DNA of 64,000 bases from Lentisphaeraceae bacterium (lineage in GTDB: Bacteria > Verrucomicrobiota > Lentisphaeria > Lentisphaerales > Lentisphaeraceae), in the NCBI GenBank assembly GCA_021232515.1, contig JAJPOQ010000108.1:40240-104239 (forward strand). The letters are read 5' to 3'. This document shows positions 1 through 9,523 of the stretch, piece after piece (the stretch's first letter is position 1; each line of letters starts with the position of its first letter). The notes under the pieces were generated by a model. It saw only the letters and a program-made list of their open reading frames with translations. It made no database searches and was not told where the DNA came from. The translations under genes were made by a program, and so were the position numbers.

Positions 1-321
1 ATTCCAAAATCAGTTGATCGTGCAGGAATGGTTTGTTTTGTTACACCGACAAAGTATGACCTTCTTGGACTAGATGAGCGGAAGATTGCAGGTAGTGCGC
101 AGCGCCGTGCTAAAGAAGGTATGTTGCACCAAGGTTCAATTGAAATGGAAGGGATTGATATACTTTCGGCAAAGAAGTTGCGTGAAGTTTTGCCTCAAGG
201 TTTTGCGAAAGTGTTAAAGTGTGAATTTACGAAATTTGACTGCAATGAAGAGTTGCTGGCATTGTCAAATAAGATTTGCCAAGAGAAGTACTCAACTATC
301 GCATGGAATGAAAAAAGATAA
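1..321 (+). CDS. Lipoate/octanoate-protein ligase family, C-terminal part (5'-truncated by window edge)
   Basis: The reading frame is open from base 1, so the start lies outside the window and only about 106 C-terminal residues are visible. They include the segment RKIAGSAQRRAKEGMLHQGS, which matches the lipoyl-binding core of the biotin/lipoate A/B ligase fold (LplA, LipM and relatives), where the invariant Lys of 'KI.GsAQRR' binds the lipoyl-adenylate carbonyl. Members attach lipoate or octanoate to E2 and GcvH domains in the cytoplasm. The sequence cannot separate LplA (ligase) from LipM (octanoyltransferase) without the N-terminus. It ends 15 bp before the next gene and is probably cotranscribed with it. 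Confidence 0.8.
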   Translation: MPKSVDRAGMVCFVTPTKYDLLGLDERKIAGSAQRRAKEGMLHQGSIEMEGIDILSAKKLREVLPQGFAKVLKCEFTKFDCNEELLALSNKICQEKYSTIAWNEKR

Positions 322-336
322 GTAGATATTTTATAA

Positions 337-1518
337 ATGAAGTGGTCGACCGCGTTTTCAGATAAAGAAGATTTTGAAGAGAGTGTTCGAAGTTGTATTG
401 ATCAGATCGAAAGGCAAATGACTTCAGAGCCCGATCTGATTTTTGTGTATTTTAGTCCAGGCTTTTTTCCATATGCCGAGGACTTGTCAAAAGCTTTGGA
501 GAGAGCTTTTCCATCGGCGCAATTAGCTGGTTGTGGTGCTGGAGCCATGCTGTCAAATCAAGAGGAATTGTCTGATGACCCTTGTTTGAGTTTGATGGTT
601 GCAGAGTTGCCTAATGTTGATGTCAGCATTCATCATATAAAAGTTTCAGATGAGCCCGGTGAAGACGTCTCCCCAAATGCTTGGAGAAAGTATACGGGAA
701 TAGCGAAGAAAAAGAATCAGTCACTTATTTTACTTGCAGACCCATACTCTGAAGGTGTTGAAAATGTATTGCGCGGTTTGGACTATGCTTACGATGCAAC
801 TATAATCGGCGGTTTTTCTTCAGGTGTTCAGTTTAAAGGAACCTCGGCGTTGATCTCAAATGAAGATGTCTTTAATGAGGGCATGGTTATAGTTTCGCTA
901 TCAGGTGAAATAGATGTGATACCCATAGTAGCACAGGGCTGTAGAGCAATCGGTGAAGATTTCGAGATCTCAGACTGCAATGAAACTGTTTTGAAGGAAT
1001 TGGATGGTCACAGTCCGATGCTTTGTTTGAAGAAATTGTCTGATGGACTTTCTGAAAGTGATAAAGAGTTGCTGCACCAATCGCTTTTTATTGGTGTTGA
1101 AATGGATTCCTTAGACATAGGTGTTTATGAAAAGGAGTATCTGATTCGCAATATTCGAGGGATTAATCCTGAAAATGGCGCACTTGTCGTGGGTGATTTT
1201 TTACAGAAAGGTCAGACAGTTCGTTTTCATATAAGAGACCCTGAAAGTAGTAGAGAAGAGCTGCAGTCTATCATAAATAAGATGAAGGTGAAGCTCTCAA
1301 CAAGAGACTGCAAAGGGATGATGCTTTTTTCTTGTTTGGGTAGATTAGCGGATTTCTATGGGAAGCAAAGTGTTGATTCTGGAATAGTCGCTCAGGTGTC
1401 AGAGGGAGCCCCGTTAGGAGGCTTCTTTTGTAGTGGAGAGTTTGGTCAGGTAAATGGCAGTACGTATATTCATGGTTATACTGCTTCGCTGGCTTTGTTC
1501 TATACTCCAGTTAAGTGA
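337..1518 (+). CDS. FIST-domain (FIST_N + FIST_C) sensory protein
   Basis: This 393-aa soluble protein has the FIST arrangement. The N-terminal half has the pattern LIFVYFSPGF ... LAGCGAGAML, and the C-terminal half ends in the family signature GGFFCSGEFG ... TYIHGYTASLALF. FIST domains are predicted small-ligand sensors, often linked to amino-acid signalling. They are found either alone or fused to kinases and chemoreceptors; here the domain stands alone with no output domain. The ATG start lies 15 bp after the lipoate ligase stop. Its 3' end overlaps the convergent gene at 1511-1972 by 8 bp. The ligand cannot be read from the sequence. Confidence 0.85.
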   Translation: MKWSTAFSDKEDFEESVRSCIDQIERQMTSEPDLIFVYFSPGFFPYAEDLSKALERAFPSAQLAGCGAGAMLSNQEELSDDPCLSLMVAELPNVDVSIHHIKVSDEPGEDVSPNAWRKYTGIAKKKNQSLILLADPYSEGVENVLRGLDYAYDATIIGGFSSGVQFKGTSALISNEDVFNEGMVIVSLSGEIDVIPIVAQGCRAIGEDFEISDCNETVLKELDGHSPMLCLKKLSDGLSESDKELLHQSLFIGVEMDSLDIGVYEKEYLIRNIRGINPENGALVVGDFLQKGQTVRFHIRDPESSREELQSIINKMKVKLSTRDCKGMMLFSCLGRLADFYGKQSVDSGIVAQVSEGAPLGGFFCSGEFGQVNGSTYIHGYTASLALFYTPVK

Positions 1519-1972
1519 TGGAGTTGATGTCCTGGTCTGCATCTAAGAAAAGTATGATTTGTTCTTTAGGATCTTGCGAAGATTCACAGGTTTGAATGAG
1601 CCAATCAATTATGTGTTCGGCAGTTTTTGGAGTCCAGCCATAGAGCGACATTTCTTGAGTTTTGCACCACTTATCTAAAATATCATCTTTTTGTTGTTTA
1701 TTTAGGTTTTTTAGTTGTTGTAGTAGTTGTGAAGATGAGTTGATGAAGACAGGGCCATCTTCATCGTTGAAGCGATGGAAAATAGTATAGTTGTCGTTGA
1801 TGCAGATGTTGTAGTAGTCTTCGCCGGATAAAATGGACTCAAGTTGTGTTAGTGTCGTTGGATCTATACCGTTGGATTCAATACAGTTAAAAGTTTTTTG
1901 TATGTCGTCCGTGTCTTTAACTTTACAGACTTTCTCGGTAGTCGATTTGAATAGATAAGATTTCATTGACAC
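1511..1972 (-). CDS. Hypothetical protein, 153 aa
   Basis: I do not recognise a family. The protein is soluble and acidic, with no signal peptide or membrane segment, and has several Q/N- and D-rich stretches. The GTG start at 1972 has an AGG ribosome-binding core six bases upstream. The in-frame ATG at 1966 is the alternative and would remove two residues. It converges with the FIST gene and overlaps it by 8 bp. It is separated from the leftward sigma/FecR pair upstream by about 80 bp. Confidence 0.55.
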   Translation of the reverse strand: MSMKSYLFKSTTEKVCKVKDTDDIQKTFNCIESNGIDPTTLTQLESILSGEDYYNICINDNYTIFHRFNDEDGPVFINSSSQLLQQLKNLNKQQKDDILDKWCKTQEMSLYGWTPKTAEHIIDWLIQTCESSQDPKEQIILFLDADQDINSIT

Positions 1973-2055
1973 ATTGAACCTGCTTTTCCCTTTACGTTAA
2001 GTATTGATTATGGGTTAGTTTTGGTCAGCTGTCAACTGGTTGAGCACAATGAAAC

Positions 2056-3612
2056 TTATTTGTTGAGGATAGGTTCGTTATTCATGAGCTTCAGTATGTC
2101 TTTTTGTGAGAGCGCACTATTGAAGACATAGATCTCGTCTAGAGCGCCATTAAAAAATCGTTTTGCCGGTCTTTTGGAAGCTTTTGTGTCCGCCGCATTT
2201 CTGGCAAACTGTACCTTTATGGCTTGGTCACTTTCGACATCTGTATATATCTTTCGGATCGATTTTCGAGAAGCTTGTTCAAGTCTGCCGTCGACATAGA
2301 TAAGAATGTGGGTTGATACATTTGCTTCAGATCCGCTATAAAGTACGATTGATATATGGTGCCATTTATTGTCCCTTAAATCTGTTGTGCCGATGATTTG
2401 ACCTCTGTGGGTACCACAGCGAATTCTACCTAGAGGGCCATCTTCGGCGATGGGGTTTAGTGAGATTTGCCAAGTGCTGCCACTGTTGTTGAATGACCCC
2501 CAAGTTACTATGGCATATCCGTTTTTGTCTGTATAGCTTTTGTTGGTCTTTAACCAAAAGCTAACAGTTCTAGCTTGTGAACCACCGATGCCTTTGAAAC
2601 CAGTTTCGGCATAGTTGCTATTGCCGTTGAATTGAAGTGCCTGTCCAAACTTTCCTTCGATCCATTTTGGAAAGGTTTTGTTTTCGGATCGTAGTTGGGC
2701 TGTGAAGTTTTTATCACTTTCGTAACCATAGGATTCATGTTCTGAGCTTTTTCCTTTTCCCTCATTAAAGCGCCAAAGGATATACTTGAAGTCTTTCAGT
2801 TTTTTGGGTGGAAGGAGGGTTAAGAACTTTCCAGAGTCAGCTTCGAGTTTTGACTCTTTTAATTCATTGTTAACACTCAGAGCTTCATTTGTTTTGAGCT
2901 CTTTGAATGTTTTAGTTTTTACACTTTTACTTTTGACTAAGCCTTTAATAACATGGATTTCTGAGGAACCGTTTTTATCTGTTGCTACAGCAAAGGTAGT
3001 TCCTAGGTCGATAGTTTGGCTTGTTTTGGTATCAATTCTAAAGCCAATAGCAGGTTTTGGGATGTCGGCAACAATCTTACCTGATTCAAGATAAACGTGC
3101 ATTGAATTGATTATCGTAAACTGCGCAGGTGCTTCAATTATGAGTTCGGCACCACTTTTGAATTTTAATTGGCTGTAGCCTTCAAGTAGGGTGTAGCTTC
3201 CAGCAGAGAACTGTTCGTTAGTTGGTGTTTCCCACTTTGCTTCCAGCGAGCTTGTTTGAGTTGCTATTTTTTCTAGTGAACCAAAGATTGTGAATGCTAG
3301 AATAAGAACGGCAGCAGAAGCAAGGGAGTAGAATAGGAGAGTTAATTTTTTCTTTGGGTTTTGATTTTTAATTTTGGCTAAGATTTCTTTCGAAAGGTCA
3401 GGCGCATTGCCGCGTAAATTCTCTAAAGTTTCTTGATAGTTTAATTCTTCTTGAAAATGGACAGCATTTAGTAGTCTTTCGGTTTCAGTAAGTTCAGAGA
3501 GTTTTTTGAGGAGTTGAGGATCGTTCTTGCAATCAATTAAAAGCTTTTCTGTGGCTTCGTCCGACAACTCACCATTAATGTATTGAGCTAAAAATTTATC
3601 GGTATTATTCAT
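2056..3612 (-). CDS. FecR-type anti-sigma protein with C-terminal LamG/concanavalin-like domain
   Basis: This 518-aa membrane protein probably senses an envelope or extracellular signal for its cognate ECF sigma factor. The N-terminal cytoplasmic part (about 1-90) resembles anti-sigma helices. A single transmembrane segment follows (LLFYSLASAAVLILAFTIF). The FecR core comes next, with AKWETPTNE, YTLLEGYSQLKFKSG and the motif TIDLGTTFAV. The last ~200 residues form a LamG/concanavalin-like beta-sandwich ending in GALDEIYVFNSALS. The ATG at 3612 overlaps the sigma gene stop as ATGA and follows GAAGAG; a GTG at 3621 is possible but less well spaced. This sigma-FecR-LamG pairing is common in Lentisphaerae and Planctomycetes. 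Confidence 0.85.
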   Translation of the reverse strand: MNNTDKFLAQYINGELSDEATEKLLIDCKNDPQLLKKLSELTETERLLNAVHFQEELNYQETLENLRGNAPDLSKEILAKIKNQNPKKKLTLLFYSLASAAVLILAFTIFGSLEKIATQTSSLEAKWETPTNEQFSAGSYTLLEGYSQLKFKSGAELIIEAPAQFTIINSMHVYLESGKIVADIPKPAIGFRIDTKTSQTIDLGTTFAVATDKNGSSEIHVIKGLVKSKSVKTKTFKELKTNEALSVNNELKESKLEADSGKFLTLLPPKKLKDFKYILWRFNEGKGKSSEHESYGYESDKNFTAQLRSENKTFPKWIEGKFGQALQFNGNSNYAETGFKGIGGSQARTVSFWLKTNKSYTDKNGYAIVTWGSFNNSGSTWQISLNPIAEDGPLGRIRCGTHRGQIIGTTDLRDNKWHHISIVLYSGSEANVSTHILIYVDGRLEQASRKSIRKIYTDVESDQAIKVQFARNAADTKASKRPAKRFFNGALDEIYVFNSALSQKDILKLMNNEPILNK

Positions 3613-4166
3613 GGATTGCACTCTTCAGATATTTTTTGATTGATGCATTTGCGTATTTCTTCGCGGATACGATGGAGTCTCATTGTTAGTGTAGAGTGGT
3701 TCAGGTTTAATTCTTCCTTTAGAGAGGCGAGTGAGCTTTCTTTAAAATACCTTAGTGTGATAAGCTTTGAAGATTCAGTATCGGCTTCAGTTAAGCACTG
3801 GCGTAAAAAATCAAGAGTATCGTGTTTGTGGGATTCTGAGTGTGTATTTATGTGCTGGTCGATTAGTCCTTGTAGTTCATCTTGGCCACCTGCCGCAGTT
3901 TCTTTTTTCTTGCGCCAGTAGTTCCTGAGGATGTTTGCCGCTATGCCTCGAAGCCAAGGTGTGAAAGGCATATTTAAATCAAAAGAAGCTAGTTTTTTAA
4001 AGGCTGTGAGAAAAACCTCTTGAGTGAAGTCTTCTGCTTCATGGCGATTGTTTACGCGAACGACGATATAGGCAAAAACTTTACCTTGGTTTTCGCGAAT
4101 TAGTTTCGCAAAAGATTCAAGATCTCCGTTTGTTGCTTTTTCAATAAGTTCTTTTTCGTCGTTCAT
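3609..4166 (-). CDS. ECF-type RNA polymerase sigma factor
   Basis: The protein is 185 aa, the normal ECF length. Region 2 is recognisable from HEAEDFTQEVFLTAFKKL, the -10 recognition and core-binding helix, followed by the Trp-containing segment TPWLRGIAANILRNYWRKKK. Region 4 carries a helix-turn-helix in LRYFKESSLASLKEELNLNH. It is translationally coupled (ATGA overlap) to the downstream FecR/LamG gene, which is therefore its likely membrane-bound regulator. The regulon cannot be inferred. The approximately 70-bp intergenic region upstream presumably holds the promoter, which in many ECF systems is autoregulated. Confidence 0.92.
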   Translation of the reverse strand: MNDEKELIEKATNGDLESFAKLIRENQGKVFAYIVVRVNNRHEAEDFTQEVFLTAFKKLASFDLNMPFTPWLRGIAANILRNYWRKKKETAAGGQDELQGLIDQHINTHSESHKHDTLDFLRQCLTEADTESSKLITLRYFKESSLASLKEELNLNHSTLTMRLHRIREEIRKCINQKISEECNP

Positions 4167-4235
4167 AGTCTTTACTTTTAGGCTTGGTTACATAGTAATT
4201 GTAAACAAAAAAGTAAATGACACATAGGCCGACAA

Positions 4236-5264
4236 TTATTTTTGAAGTTTATGAAAGTTGTTTAGATAACCGGTTATACAGATGTCGCTGCCAGAGGCCT
4301 CAGTTTCCCAATCTAGGACATTGATTGCTTCGTCGAGAGACTGTGGTGAGTCTCCACCAGTTACTGTTCGACTATTTCTGCCAGTGAGGATTTTTGGGGC
4401 GATAAAAAACTTTATTTCATCTACGGCATTTGAAGTCAGTGCATTTGCGGCTAGTTCACCACCACCTTCGAGTAGAAGAGATGTTATATTTTGTTTGCCT
4501 AGCTCATTGAGAAAAGAGGACCATTCTAGATTAGTTGTTGGCTTGTTGAGTAGGGCGCCTTCTTCTTGAAACACTTTTGAATCATGTGGAAGGTTTGTCT
4601 TTGATGTCCAAATGTAGCGTTGAGGTTGTTGCCAATTTTTATCAAGTACTTTCAAGCCTGAGTCGTCTTTGAGAATTGTCTCGCCACCTACCATGATTGC
4701 GTCACACCATTTTCTCAGGTGTTGAACTTTATCTCTAGAAGCAGGGCCTGTGATCCACTTTGATAGGCCTTCTTCAGTGGCTATTTTTCCATCGAGAGTC
4801 ATCGCCATTTTTAAGGTCACGTATGGTTGTTGGTGGACTATCCATTTAAAGAAAGGGAGGTTTATCTTCCAACATCTCTCAGGTAAGATGTTATATTCTA
4901 CATCGATGCCTTTTGATTGAAGTATATCTACGGCTTGGCCAGCATGATCAGGATTAGGGTCTAGTGTCCCTATATAAACTTTTTTTATTCCTCTAGAGAT
5001 GATTTTCTTTGTACATGGAGGTGTTCTTCCGTGTGTGGAGCAGGGTTCTAAAGTTACATATAGTTCTGCGTCTGTGTAGTCTATTGAATCTTTAAGACAA
5101 TCAACTTCGGCATGTGCTTGGCCAGCTTTGTGGTGATAACCTTTACTAAGCAATTCACCGTTTTTTGTGGCGACGGCACCGACTAGAGGATTGGGAGATG
5201 TTTGACCAAAAGCTTTAAGGGCTTCATCGCAAGCTAGGCTCATCCATTTTTCATGAGTGTTCAT
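4236..5264 (-). CDS. ribD: Bifunctional riboflavin biosynthesis deaminase/reductase RibD
   Basis: RibD performs the second and third steps of riboflavin synthesis, deaminating and then reducing the pyrimidine intermediate in the cytoplasm. The N-terminal deaminase domain shows the zinc site, with His51-Ala-Glu53 and Cys75/Cys84 in EPCSTHGRTPPC. The C-terminal RibD_C reductase domain contains VTLKMAMTLDGKIA and the NADPH-site segment LLLEGGGELA. The length (342 aa) is a little below the usual ~360. It overlaps thiD by 4 bp at its start, making it the last gene of a rhodanese-thiD-ribD operon. No other rib gene is in the window, and no FMN riboswitch is visible upstream of the operon. Confidence 0.93.
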   Translation of the reverse strand: MNTHEKWMSLACDEALKAFGQTSPNPLVGAVATKNGELLSKGYHHKAGQAHAEVDCLKDSIDYTDAELYVTLEPCSTHGRTPPCTKKIISRGIKKVYIGTLDPNPDHAGQAVDILQSKGIDVEYNILPERCWKINLPFFKWIVHQQPYVTLKMAMTLDGKIATEEGLSKWITGPASRDKVQHLRKWCDAIMVGGETILKDDSGLKVLDKNWQQPQRYIWTSKTNLPHDSKVFQEEGALLNKPTTNLEWSSFLNELGKQNITSLLLEGGGELAANALTSNAVDEIKFFIAPKILTGRNSRTVTGGDSPQSLDEAINVLDWETEASGSDICITGYLNNFHKLQK

Positions 5265-6076
5265 AAATTGATTTCTTCGTAATTAACTAAGTTTTCAAGT
5301 ATACGGAAATTTCCAGGGCTTTTCATGATGTCTTTTTGATTTGTCATAGCGGTATTTTTTAAACAATGAGCGACATAGTTTTTTGCGTGTTTGCAGGCGT
5401 CAATCAAAGGAAGGTCTAGGCTTAAGCCAGCGCATATGGCGCTGCTAATTCTACATCCTGTACCATGTGAAGTCTTGCTTTTTATCTCTTCTGTAGAGTA
5501 TTTGATAATTTGATCTTTTGAAATGAGGTAGTCAGTACTTGGGTTTAGGGAATGGCCACCTTTAAGGAAGATATAGATGTTTTTGTCATTGCAGAGTTTC
5601 TGCGATTTTCTTAAAAGGTCATCTGTGTCGCATGAGGAGTCATTTAAAATCCATTTTATTTCATCCCAGTTTGGGGTGATTAGAAAGACTTTGTCGAGGA
5701 AGTTATTGATGAAATATGAGTGAGTGTCACTTTTTAGAAAGTCTTTTCCAGAAGTAGCTTTGATTACTGGGTCAACAATACAGGTTTTATGGTGGATGTA
5801 GTCGCCAATTATGGAGAGCTGATCAAGGTCGCAGATCAGTCCAGTTTTAATAAATGTTGGCTTAAAATAATTTTCCACTGCGGTTATTTGAGCCTTAAGA
5901 TTGTGAGTTGGAGTCTTACCCACTTCTAGGATAGTCTCAGGATTTTGTGCAGTAGTGGCTGTTATGGCATTTAGACCATGAACTTGATAGTCATGGAAGA
6001 CTTGAAGATCTGCTTGTATTCCGGCTTCACCACCACTGTCACTACCTGCTATACTTAGACATGAGGGAATATTCAT
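5261..6076 (-). CDS. thiD: Hydroxymethylpyrimidine/phosphomethylpyrimidine kinase ThiD
   Basis: This ribokinase-family enzyme phosphorylates HMP and HMP-P in thiamine biosynthesis. The N-terminal signature GSDSGGEAGIQADL is nearly canonical. Substrate-pocket and ATP-site elements include NAITATTAQN and the C-terminal anion-hole motif SHGTGCRISSA, with the catalytic Cys as in the ThiD family. The length (271 aa) is typical. It overlaps the rhodanese gene upstream and ribD downstream by 4 bp each, so the three are translationally coupled. Pairing thiamine and flavin genes is a metabolic grouping; the rhodanese may supply sulfur chemistry, but that is inference. Confidence 0.92.
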   Translation of the reverse strand: MNIPSCLSIAGSDSGGEAGIQADLQVFHDYQVHGLNAITATTAQNPETILEVGKTPTHNLKAQITAVENYFKPTFIKTGLICDLDQLSIIGDYIHHKTCIVDPVIKATSGKDFLKSDTHSYFINNFLDKVFLITPNWDEIKWILNDSSCDTDDLLRKSQKLCNDKNIYIFLKGGHSLNPSTDYLISKDQIIKYSTEEIKSKTSHGTGCRISSAICAGLSLDLPLIDACKHAKNYVAHCLKNTAMTNQKDIMKSPGNFRILENLVNYEEINL

Positions 6077-6570
6077 TTGATGACAGCTTGGTAGTTTGAG
6101 TTTAGGAAATTCCAGTCTTTAGAGTATGTATGGACTTTTTTGGTGATCTTGCCATTTTGAATAAAGTTGCCCTTGGCGTGAGACCAAGCGAGAACTCCAC
6201 CCTTCAGATTTTTGATTTTATATTTTTGAAACTTCTCTGCAAATTTTCCACTTCGATAACCGATAGTGCAGTAGGCTATTAGTTGATTGGAGCGAAAACT
6301 TTCAGGAGATTTTTCAAATTCTTTTTGAGTAATGGCTCCTGGTAACATGGAGATTTTTTGTTCCGCTTCTGTACGAACATCGATCAGAGTTACTTTTTTG
6401 GCTTTAATAAGTTTTATCAGATCAGTAGCCAGAATTATGGGGCAGTTGGTGTTTTTTGTGAGTTGTTTGAATTTGCTGTCTATTTTTTCAACACGTTGGA
6501 GATTCGAGCTCTCAGCTAAGCCTGAGCTCATAGTGAGCACGAAAGTTGCGATGATAAGTAGATGTCTCAT
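6073..6570 (-). CDS. Exported single-domain rhodanese
   Basis: A signal peptide (MRHLLIIATFVLTMSSGLAES) precedes a rhodanese domain with VTLIDVRTEAE and the active-site loop AYCTIGYRSG, whose Cys would carry the persulfide. The domain ends with NLKGGVLAWSHA. Such periplasmic rhodaneses transfer or detoxify sulfane sulfur. It is the first gene of the leftward operon with thiD and ribD, with a 4-bp overlap. It shares the 147-bp upstream gap with the divergent pilB operon. Confidence 0.85.
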   Translation of the reverse strand: MRHLLIIATFVLTMSSGLAESSNLQRVEKIDSKFKQLTKNTNCPIILATDLIKLIKAKKVTLIDVRTEAEQKISMLPGAITQKEFEKSPESFRSNQLIAYCTIGYRSGKFAEKFQKYKIKNLKGGVLAWSHAKGNFIQNGKITKKVHTYSKDWNFLNSNYQAVIK

Positions 6571-6717
6571 TCAGTTGTCTGTTTGATTCGGATTAATAGT
6601 GAACAATTTCAGTATAATCTAGTGCATTTATTAAGGTTTTTTCTTAGAATGCTTGTGGATTATTGTGTTTTTGTTTCAATAGGAGCATAAAACTAACTTT
6701 AAATTTGGACTTATTCC

Positions 6718-8406
6718 ATGTCTGACGTAGAAATAGATAACGATACACTTCCGCTTTGGCGTATTCTCGAAAATAATCACATTCTTGAAGATGATGTGCT
6801 TCGAGAGGTATATGACGTTCACCTTGATACAGGTAAGTCGTTTTATCGGTTGCTGGTATCTGGTGGGTTTATTCAAGAAGCCGAACTTCTAAAACTCATC
6901 GCAGACGAATTGGGTTCACATATCGTTGACCTAAAGACTTTTAATGCGTCACAAGAGCTGCTAGATCTTGTACCTCAAGGTGTGGCAAGAATGTATAATA
7001 TTATACCCTATGAAGTTGTTGATGGCCGCTTAGGAATTGTTGCTGCAGATGCGTTGAACTATAAAATACATGATGAGTTGCAATACGTTCTGAATTATGA
7101 AATCTATATTCTTGTATCTAAACCTGAAAATGTTAAGATTGCAGTAGATCATTATTATCCAGTTTTGACTGAAGGTGTTGGAGAGTTATTGGATGGTCTC
7201 GAAGAAATAGACTCCTTTGATGAAGAAGAGGTTACTCTTGACCAATTAAATGACACTTCAATAGTCAAGTTTGTTGATGCAGTATTAAAAAAAGCAGTTA
7301 AAGATAAGGCTAGTGATGTTCATTTTGAGCCTTTTCAAGACGAATATAAAATACGTTGTCGTATAGATGGTGCACTTTATGAAGTCGAGGGGCCACCTAA
7401 AGCCTTGGCAAATGCCATATCAAGTAGGGTGAAGGTGTTGTCAAATATGAATATCTCAGAGAGAAGAATTCCACAAGATGGTCGTATCGATTATCGCTAT
7501 AAAGGTAGAGCAGTAGATATGCGAGTGTCGACTTTGCCGACGCAGTATGGAGAGAGTATTTGTATACGAGTTTTAGACAGAGAGAATACCTCCCTTGCTT
7601 TGGATACATTGGGCTTCTCCGAAGCCATTAGGAATCAAATTGATAGACTGATAAAGAGACCCAATGGTATTTTTATTGTAACTGGCCCAACAGGGTCGGG
7701 TAAATCGACAACACTCTATTCTTGCTTGAATGAATTAAATACTTTGGATACAAAGATCTTAACTGCGGAAGATCCAGTAGAGTATGACATCGAAGGTATC
7801 ATGCAGGTCGGAATTAAAGAAAATATTGGTCTTACGTATGCTAGAGTTTTGCGTTCATTTTTAAGGCAAGACCCAGATAAAATAATGGTGGGTGAGATTC
7901 GTGATGGAGAAACTGCAAATATTGCGATTCAAGCAGCATTGACTGGTCACACAGTTTTTACCACTTTGCATACAAATGACGCACCAGGAGCTGTTGCAAG
8001 ACTTTTAGATATGGATGTGAAACCGTTCTTATTGGCAGCGTCATTGATTAGTGTACTAGGTCAAAGGCTTTTGAGGCGCATTTGTTCGGAGTGTAGAACC
8101 TCTTATAAACCAGGAAAGCGTGATTTAGAAGTGTTAGAATTGACGGGTGAGGATGTTAAAGATAAAGCATTTTACTATGGGAAAGGCTGTGCAAAATGTA
8201 ACTCCACTGGATACAAAGGCAGAATTGCTTTGCATGAAATGTTTGAGATAAGCCCTACAATAAAAGCCTTGATTTCTAAAGGGGCGCCATCTTCAACTTT
8301 GAAGGCTCAGGCACTTAAAGAAGGCATGTTTACAATGAGAATGCATGGAATTCAAGAAATTTTGGCTGGCACTACCACAGTTGAAGAAGTAATTAAATAT
8401 ACCTAA
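6718..8406 (+). CDS. pilB: Type IV pilus assembly ATPase PilB / GspE family
   Basis: This hexameric cytoplasmic ATPase powers pilus extension or type II secretion. The N-terminal ~150 residues form the GspE_N/MshEN domain. The core contains Walker [10 protein letters not shown] at about residue 323, an Asp box region and the Walker B/His-box segment RQDPDKIMVGEIRDGE followed by TLHTND. A tetracysteine zinc site (CSEC...CAKC) lies near the C-terminus, a feature of PilB/GspE that is absent from PilT. The length (562 aa) is normal. It is first in a pilB-pilT-pilC operon. No pilin, pilQ or gsp secretin gene is in the window, so PilB is preferred over GspE mainly because of the PilT neighbour. Confidence 0.92.
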   Translation: MSDVEIDNDTLPLWRILENNHILEDDVLREVYDVHLDTGKSFYRLLVSGGFIQEAELLKLIADELGSHIVDLKTFNASQELLDLVPQGVARMYNIIPYEVVDGRLGIVAADALNYKIHDELQYVLNYEIYILVSKPENVKIAVDHYYPVLTEGVGELLDGLEEIDSFDEEEVTLDQLNDTSIVKFVDAVLKKAVKDKASDVHFEPFQDEYKIRCRIDGALYEVEGPPKALANAISSRVKVLSNMNISERRIPQDGRIDYRYKGRAVDMRVSTLPTQYGESICIRVLDRENTSLALDTLGFSEAIRNQIDRLIKRPNGIFIVTGPTGSGKSTTLYSCLNELNTLDTKILTAEDPVEYDIEGIMQVGIKENIGLTYARVLRSFLRQDPDKIMVGEIRDGETANIAIQAALTGHTVFTTLHTNDAPGAVARLLDMDVKPFLLAASLISVLGQRLLRRICSECRTSYKPGKRDLEVLELTGEDVKDKAFYYGKGCAKCNSTGYKGRIALHEMFEISPTIKALISKGAPSSTLKAQALKEGMFTMRMHGIQEILAGTTTVEEVIKYT

Positions 8407-8437
8407 AACTCTGAAACTATTAGGAGACTAAGAGCTT

Positions 8438-9499
8438 ATGATTGAGATGCCGGATCTCTTACAACTGGTTATTGACGAAGGCGCCAGTGACCTACATATT
8501 ACCACTGGAGTTCCTCCAATGCTAAGAATGAATGGGTCATTAACGCCATTAGACACAGCACCATTGCAGTCAGAAGATACAGAAAGGTTGATGAAGGCTA
8601 TCACTTCTGATGCTCGCAGAGCAGAAATAAGTGAGATGGGCGGTGTAGACTTTGGTTTTAGTTTTGGAGAGCAAGCACGTTTTCGTGTAAGTGTACTCAA
8701 GCAGAAAGGTTCTTATGGTATGGTTCTAAGGACTATATCTAACACCTTGCTTACTTTAGAGCAAATTGGTTTGCCTGCATCAATAAAAGATCTCCTATAC
8801 AAACCACGAGGTTTAGTTCTAGTCACGGGCCCGACAGGTTCCGGTAAGTCAACGACTCTAGCTTCGATGATTGACGTTATTAACAAAGAAAGAGATGTTC
8901 ATATTATTACAATTGAAGATCCAATCGAGTTTTATCACGCACATAAACAAAGTGTAGTTACTCAGCGTGAAGTCGGTGTTGATGTTCCTTCGTTTGCAGA
9001 AGCTCTGAAAAAAGCACTTCGCCAAGACCCGGATGTAATTCTTGTTGGTGAAATGCGTGACCTAGAGACAATCGGTGCAGCTGTAACAGCAGCAGAAACA
9101 GGTCACTTAGTTTTTGGAACTTTACATACGACTGGTGCAGCAGAAACTATTGACAGGATAGTCGATGTTTTTCCAACAGACCAGCAAGAGCAAGTTCGTT
9201 CCCAATTGGCAAATGGCTTAGAGGCAGTCATATCGCAACTTTTACTCAAGAGAGCAGATACAGGTGGCCGCGTTGCAGCATTTGAAATAATGGTCAAAAC
9301 TGACTCAATTAAGGCATTGATTAGAGATAATAAAACTTTCAGAATTACTTCAGATATTCAAACTGGAGCGAAATATGGAATGGTTACATTGGATGCACAT
9401 TTATTGCATCTTTATGAATCAGGTATGATTTCTTATGCTGATCTCATCACAAAATGCCGTGATGTTGAAGGCATGAACGCAAATCTTCAAGGTAAATAA
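8438..9499 (+). CDS. pilT: Type IV pilus retraction ATPase PilT
   Basis: The 353-aa protein begins with the PilT-type N-terminal domain ([13 protein letters not shown]). It has Walker A GPTGSGKS at 131-138, the Asp box ITIEDPIEF, Walker [18 protein letters not shown] and the His box [20 protein letters not shown]. It lacks the zinc tetracysteine of PilB, as expected for a retraction ATPase. It would disassemble pili for twitching or DNA uptake. It lies 31 bp after pilB with a purine-rich ribosome-binding site (AGGAG) and directly precedes pilC. Confidence 0.94.
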   Translation: MIEMPDLLQLVIDEGASDLHITTGVPPMLRMNGSLTPLDTAPLQSEDTERLMKAITSDARRAEISEMGGVDFGFSFGEQARFRVSVLKQKGSYGMVLRTISNTLLTLEQIGLPASIKDLLYKPRGLVLVTGPTGSGKSTTLASMIDVINKERDVHIITIEDPIEFYHAHKQSVVTQREVGVDVPSFAEALKKALRQDPDVILVGEMRDLETIGAAVTAAETGHLVFGTLHTTGAAETIDRIVDVFPTDQQEQVRSQLANGLEAVISQLLLKRADTGGRVAAFEIMVKTDSIKALIRDNKTFRITSDIQTGAKYGMVTLDAHLLHLYESGMISYADLITKCRDVEGMNANLQGK

Positions 9500-9523
9500 G
9501 TCCAGCAATAAAGGAATAGATAC

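Noticed and set aside
2786..3094. Plus-strand frame within the FecR/LamG gene
   Set aside because: It is the complement of a well-supported gene with coherent domains, and its hydrophobic product is a typical antisense artefact.
4167..4235. Riboswitch or small RNA upstream of the sigma factor or ribD
   Set aside because: The gap is about 70 bp, AT-rich and without FMN or TPP aptamer-like conserved segments. None is visible upstream of the rhodanese-thiD-ribD operon either.
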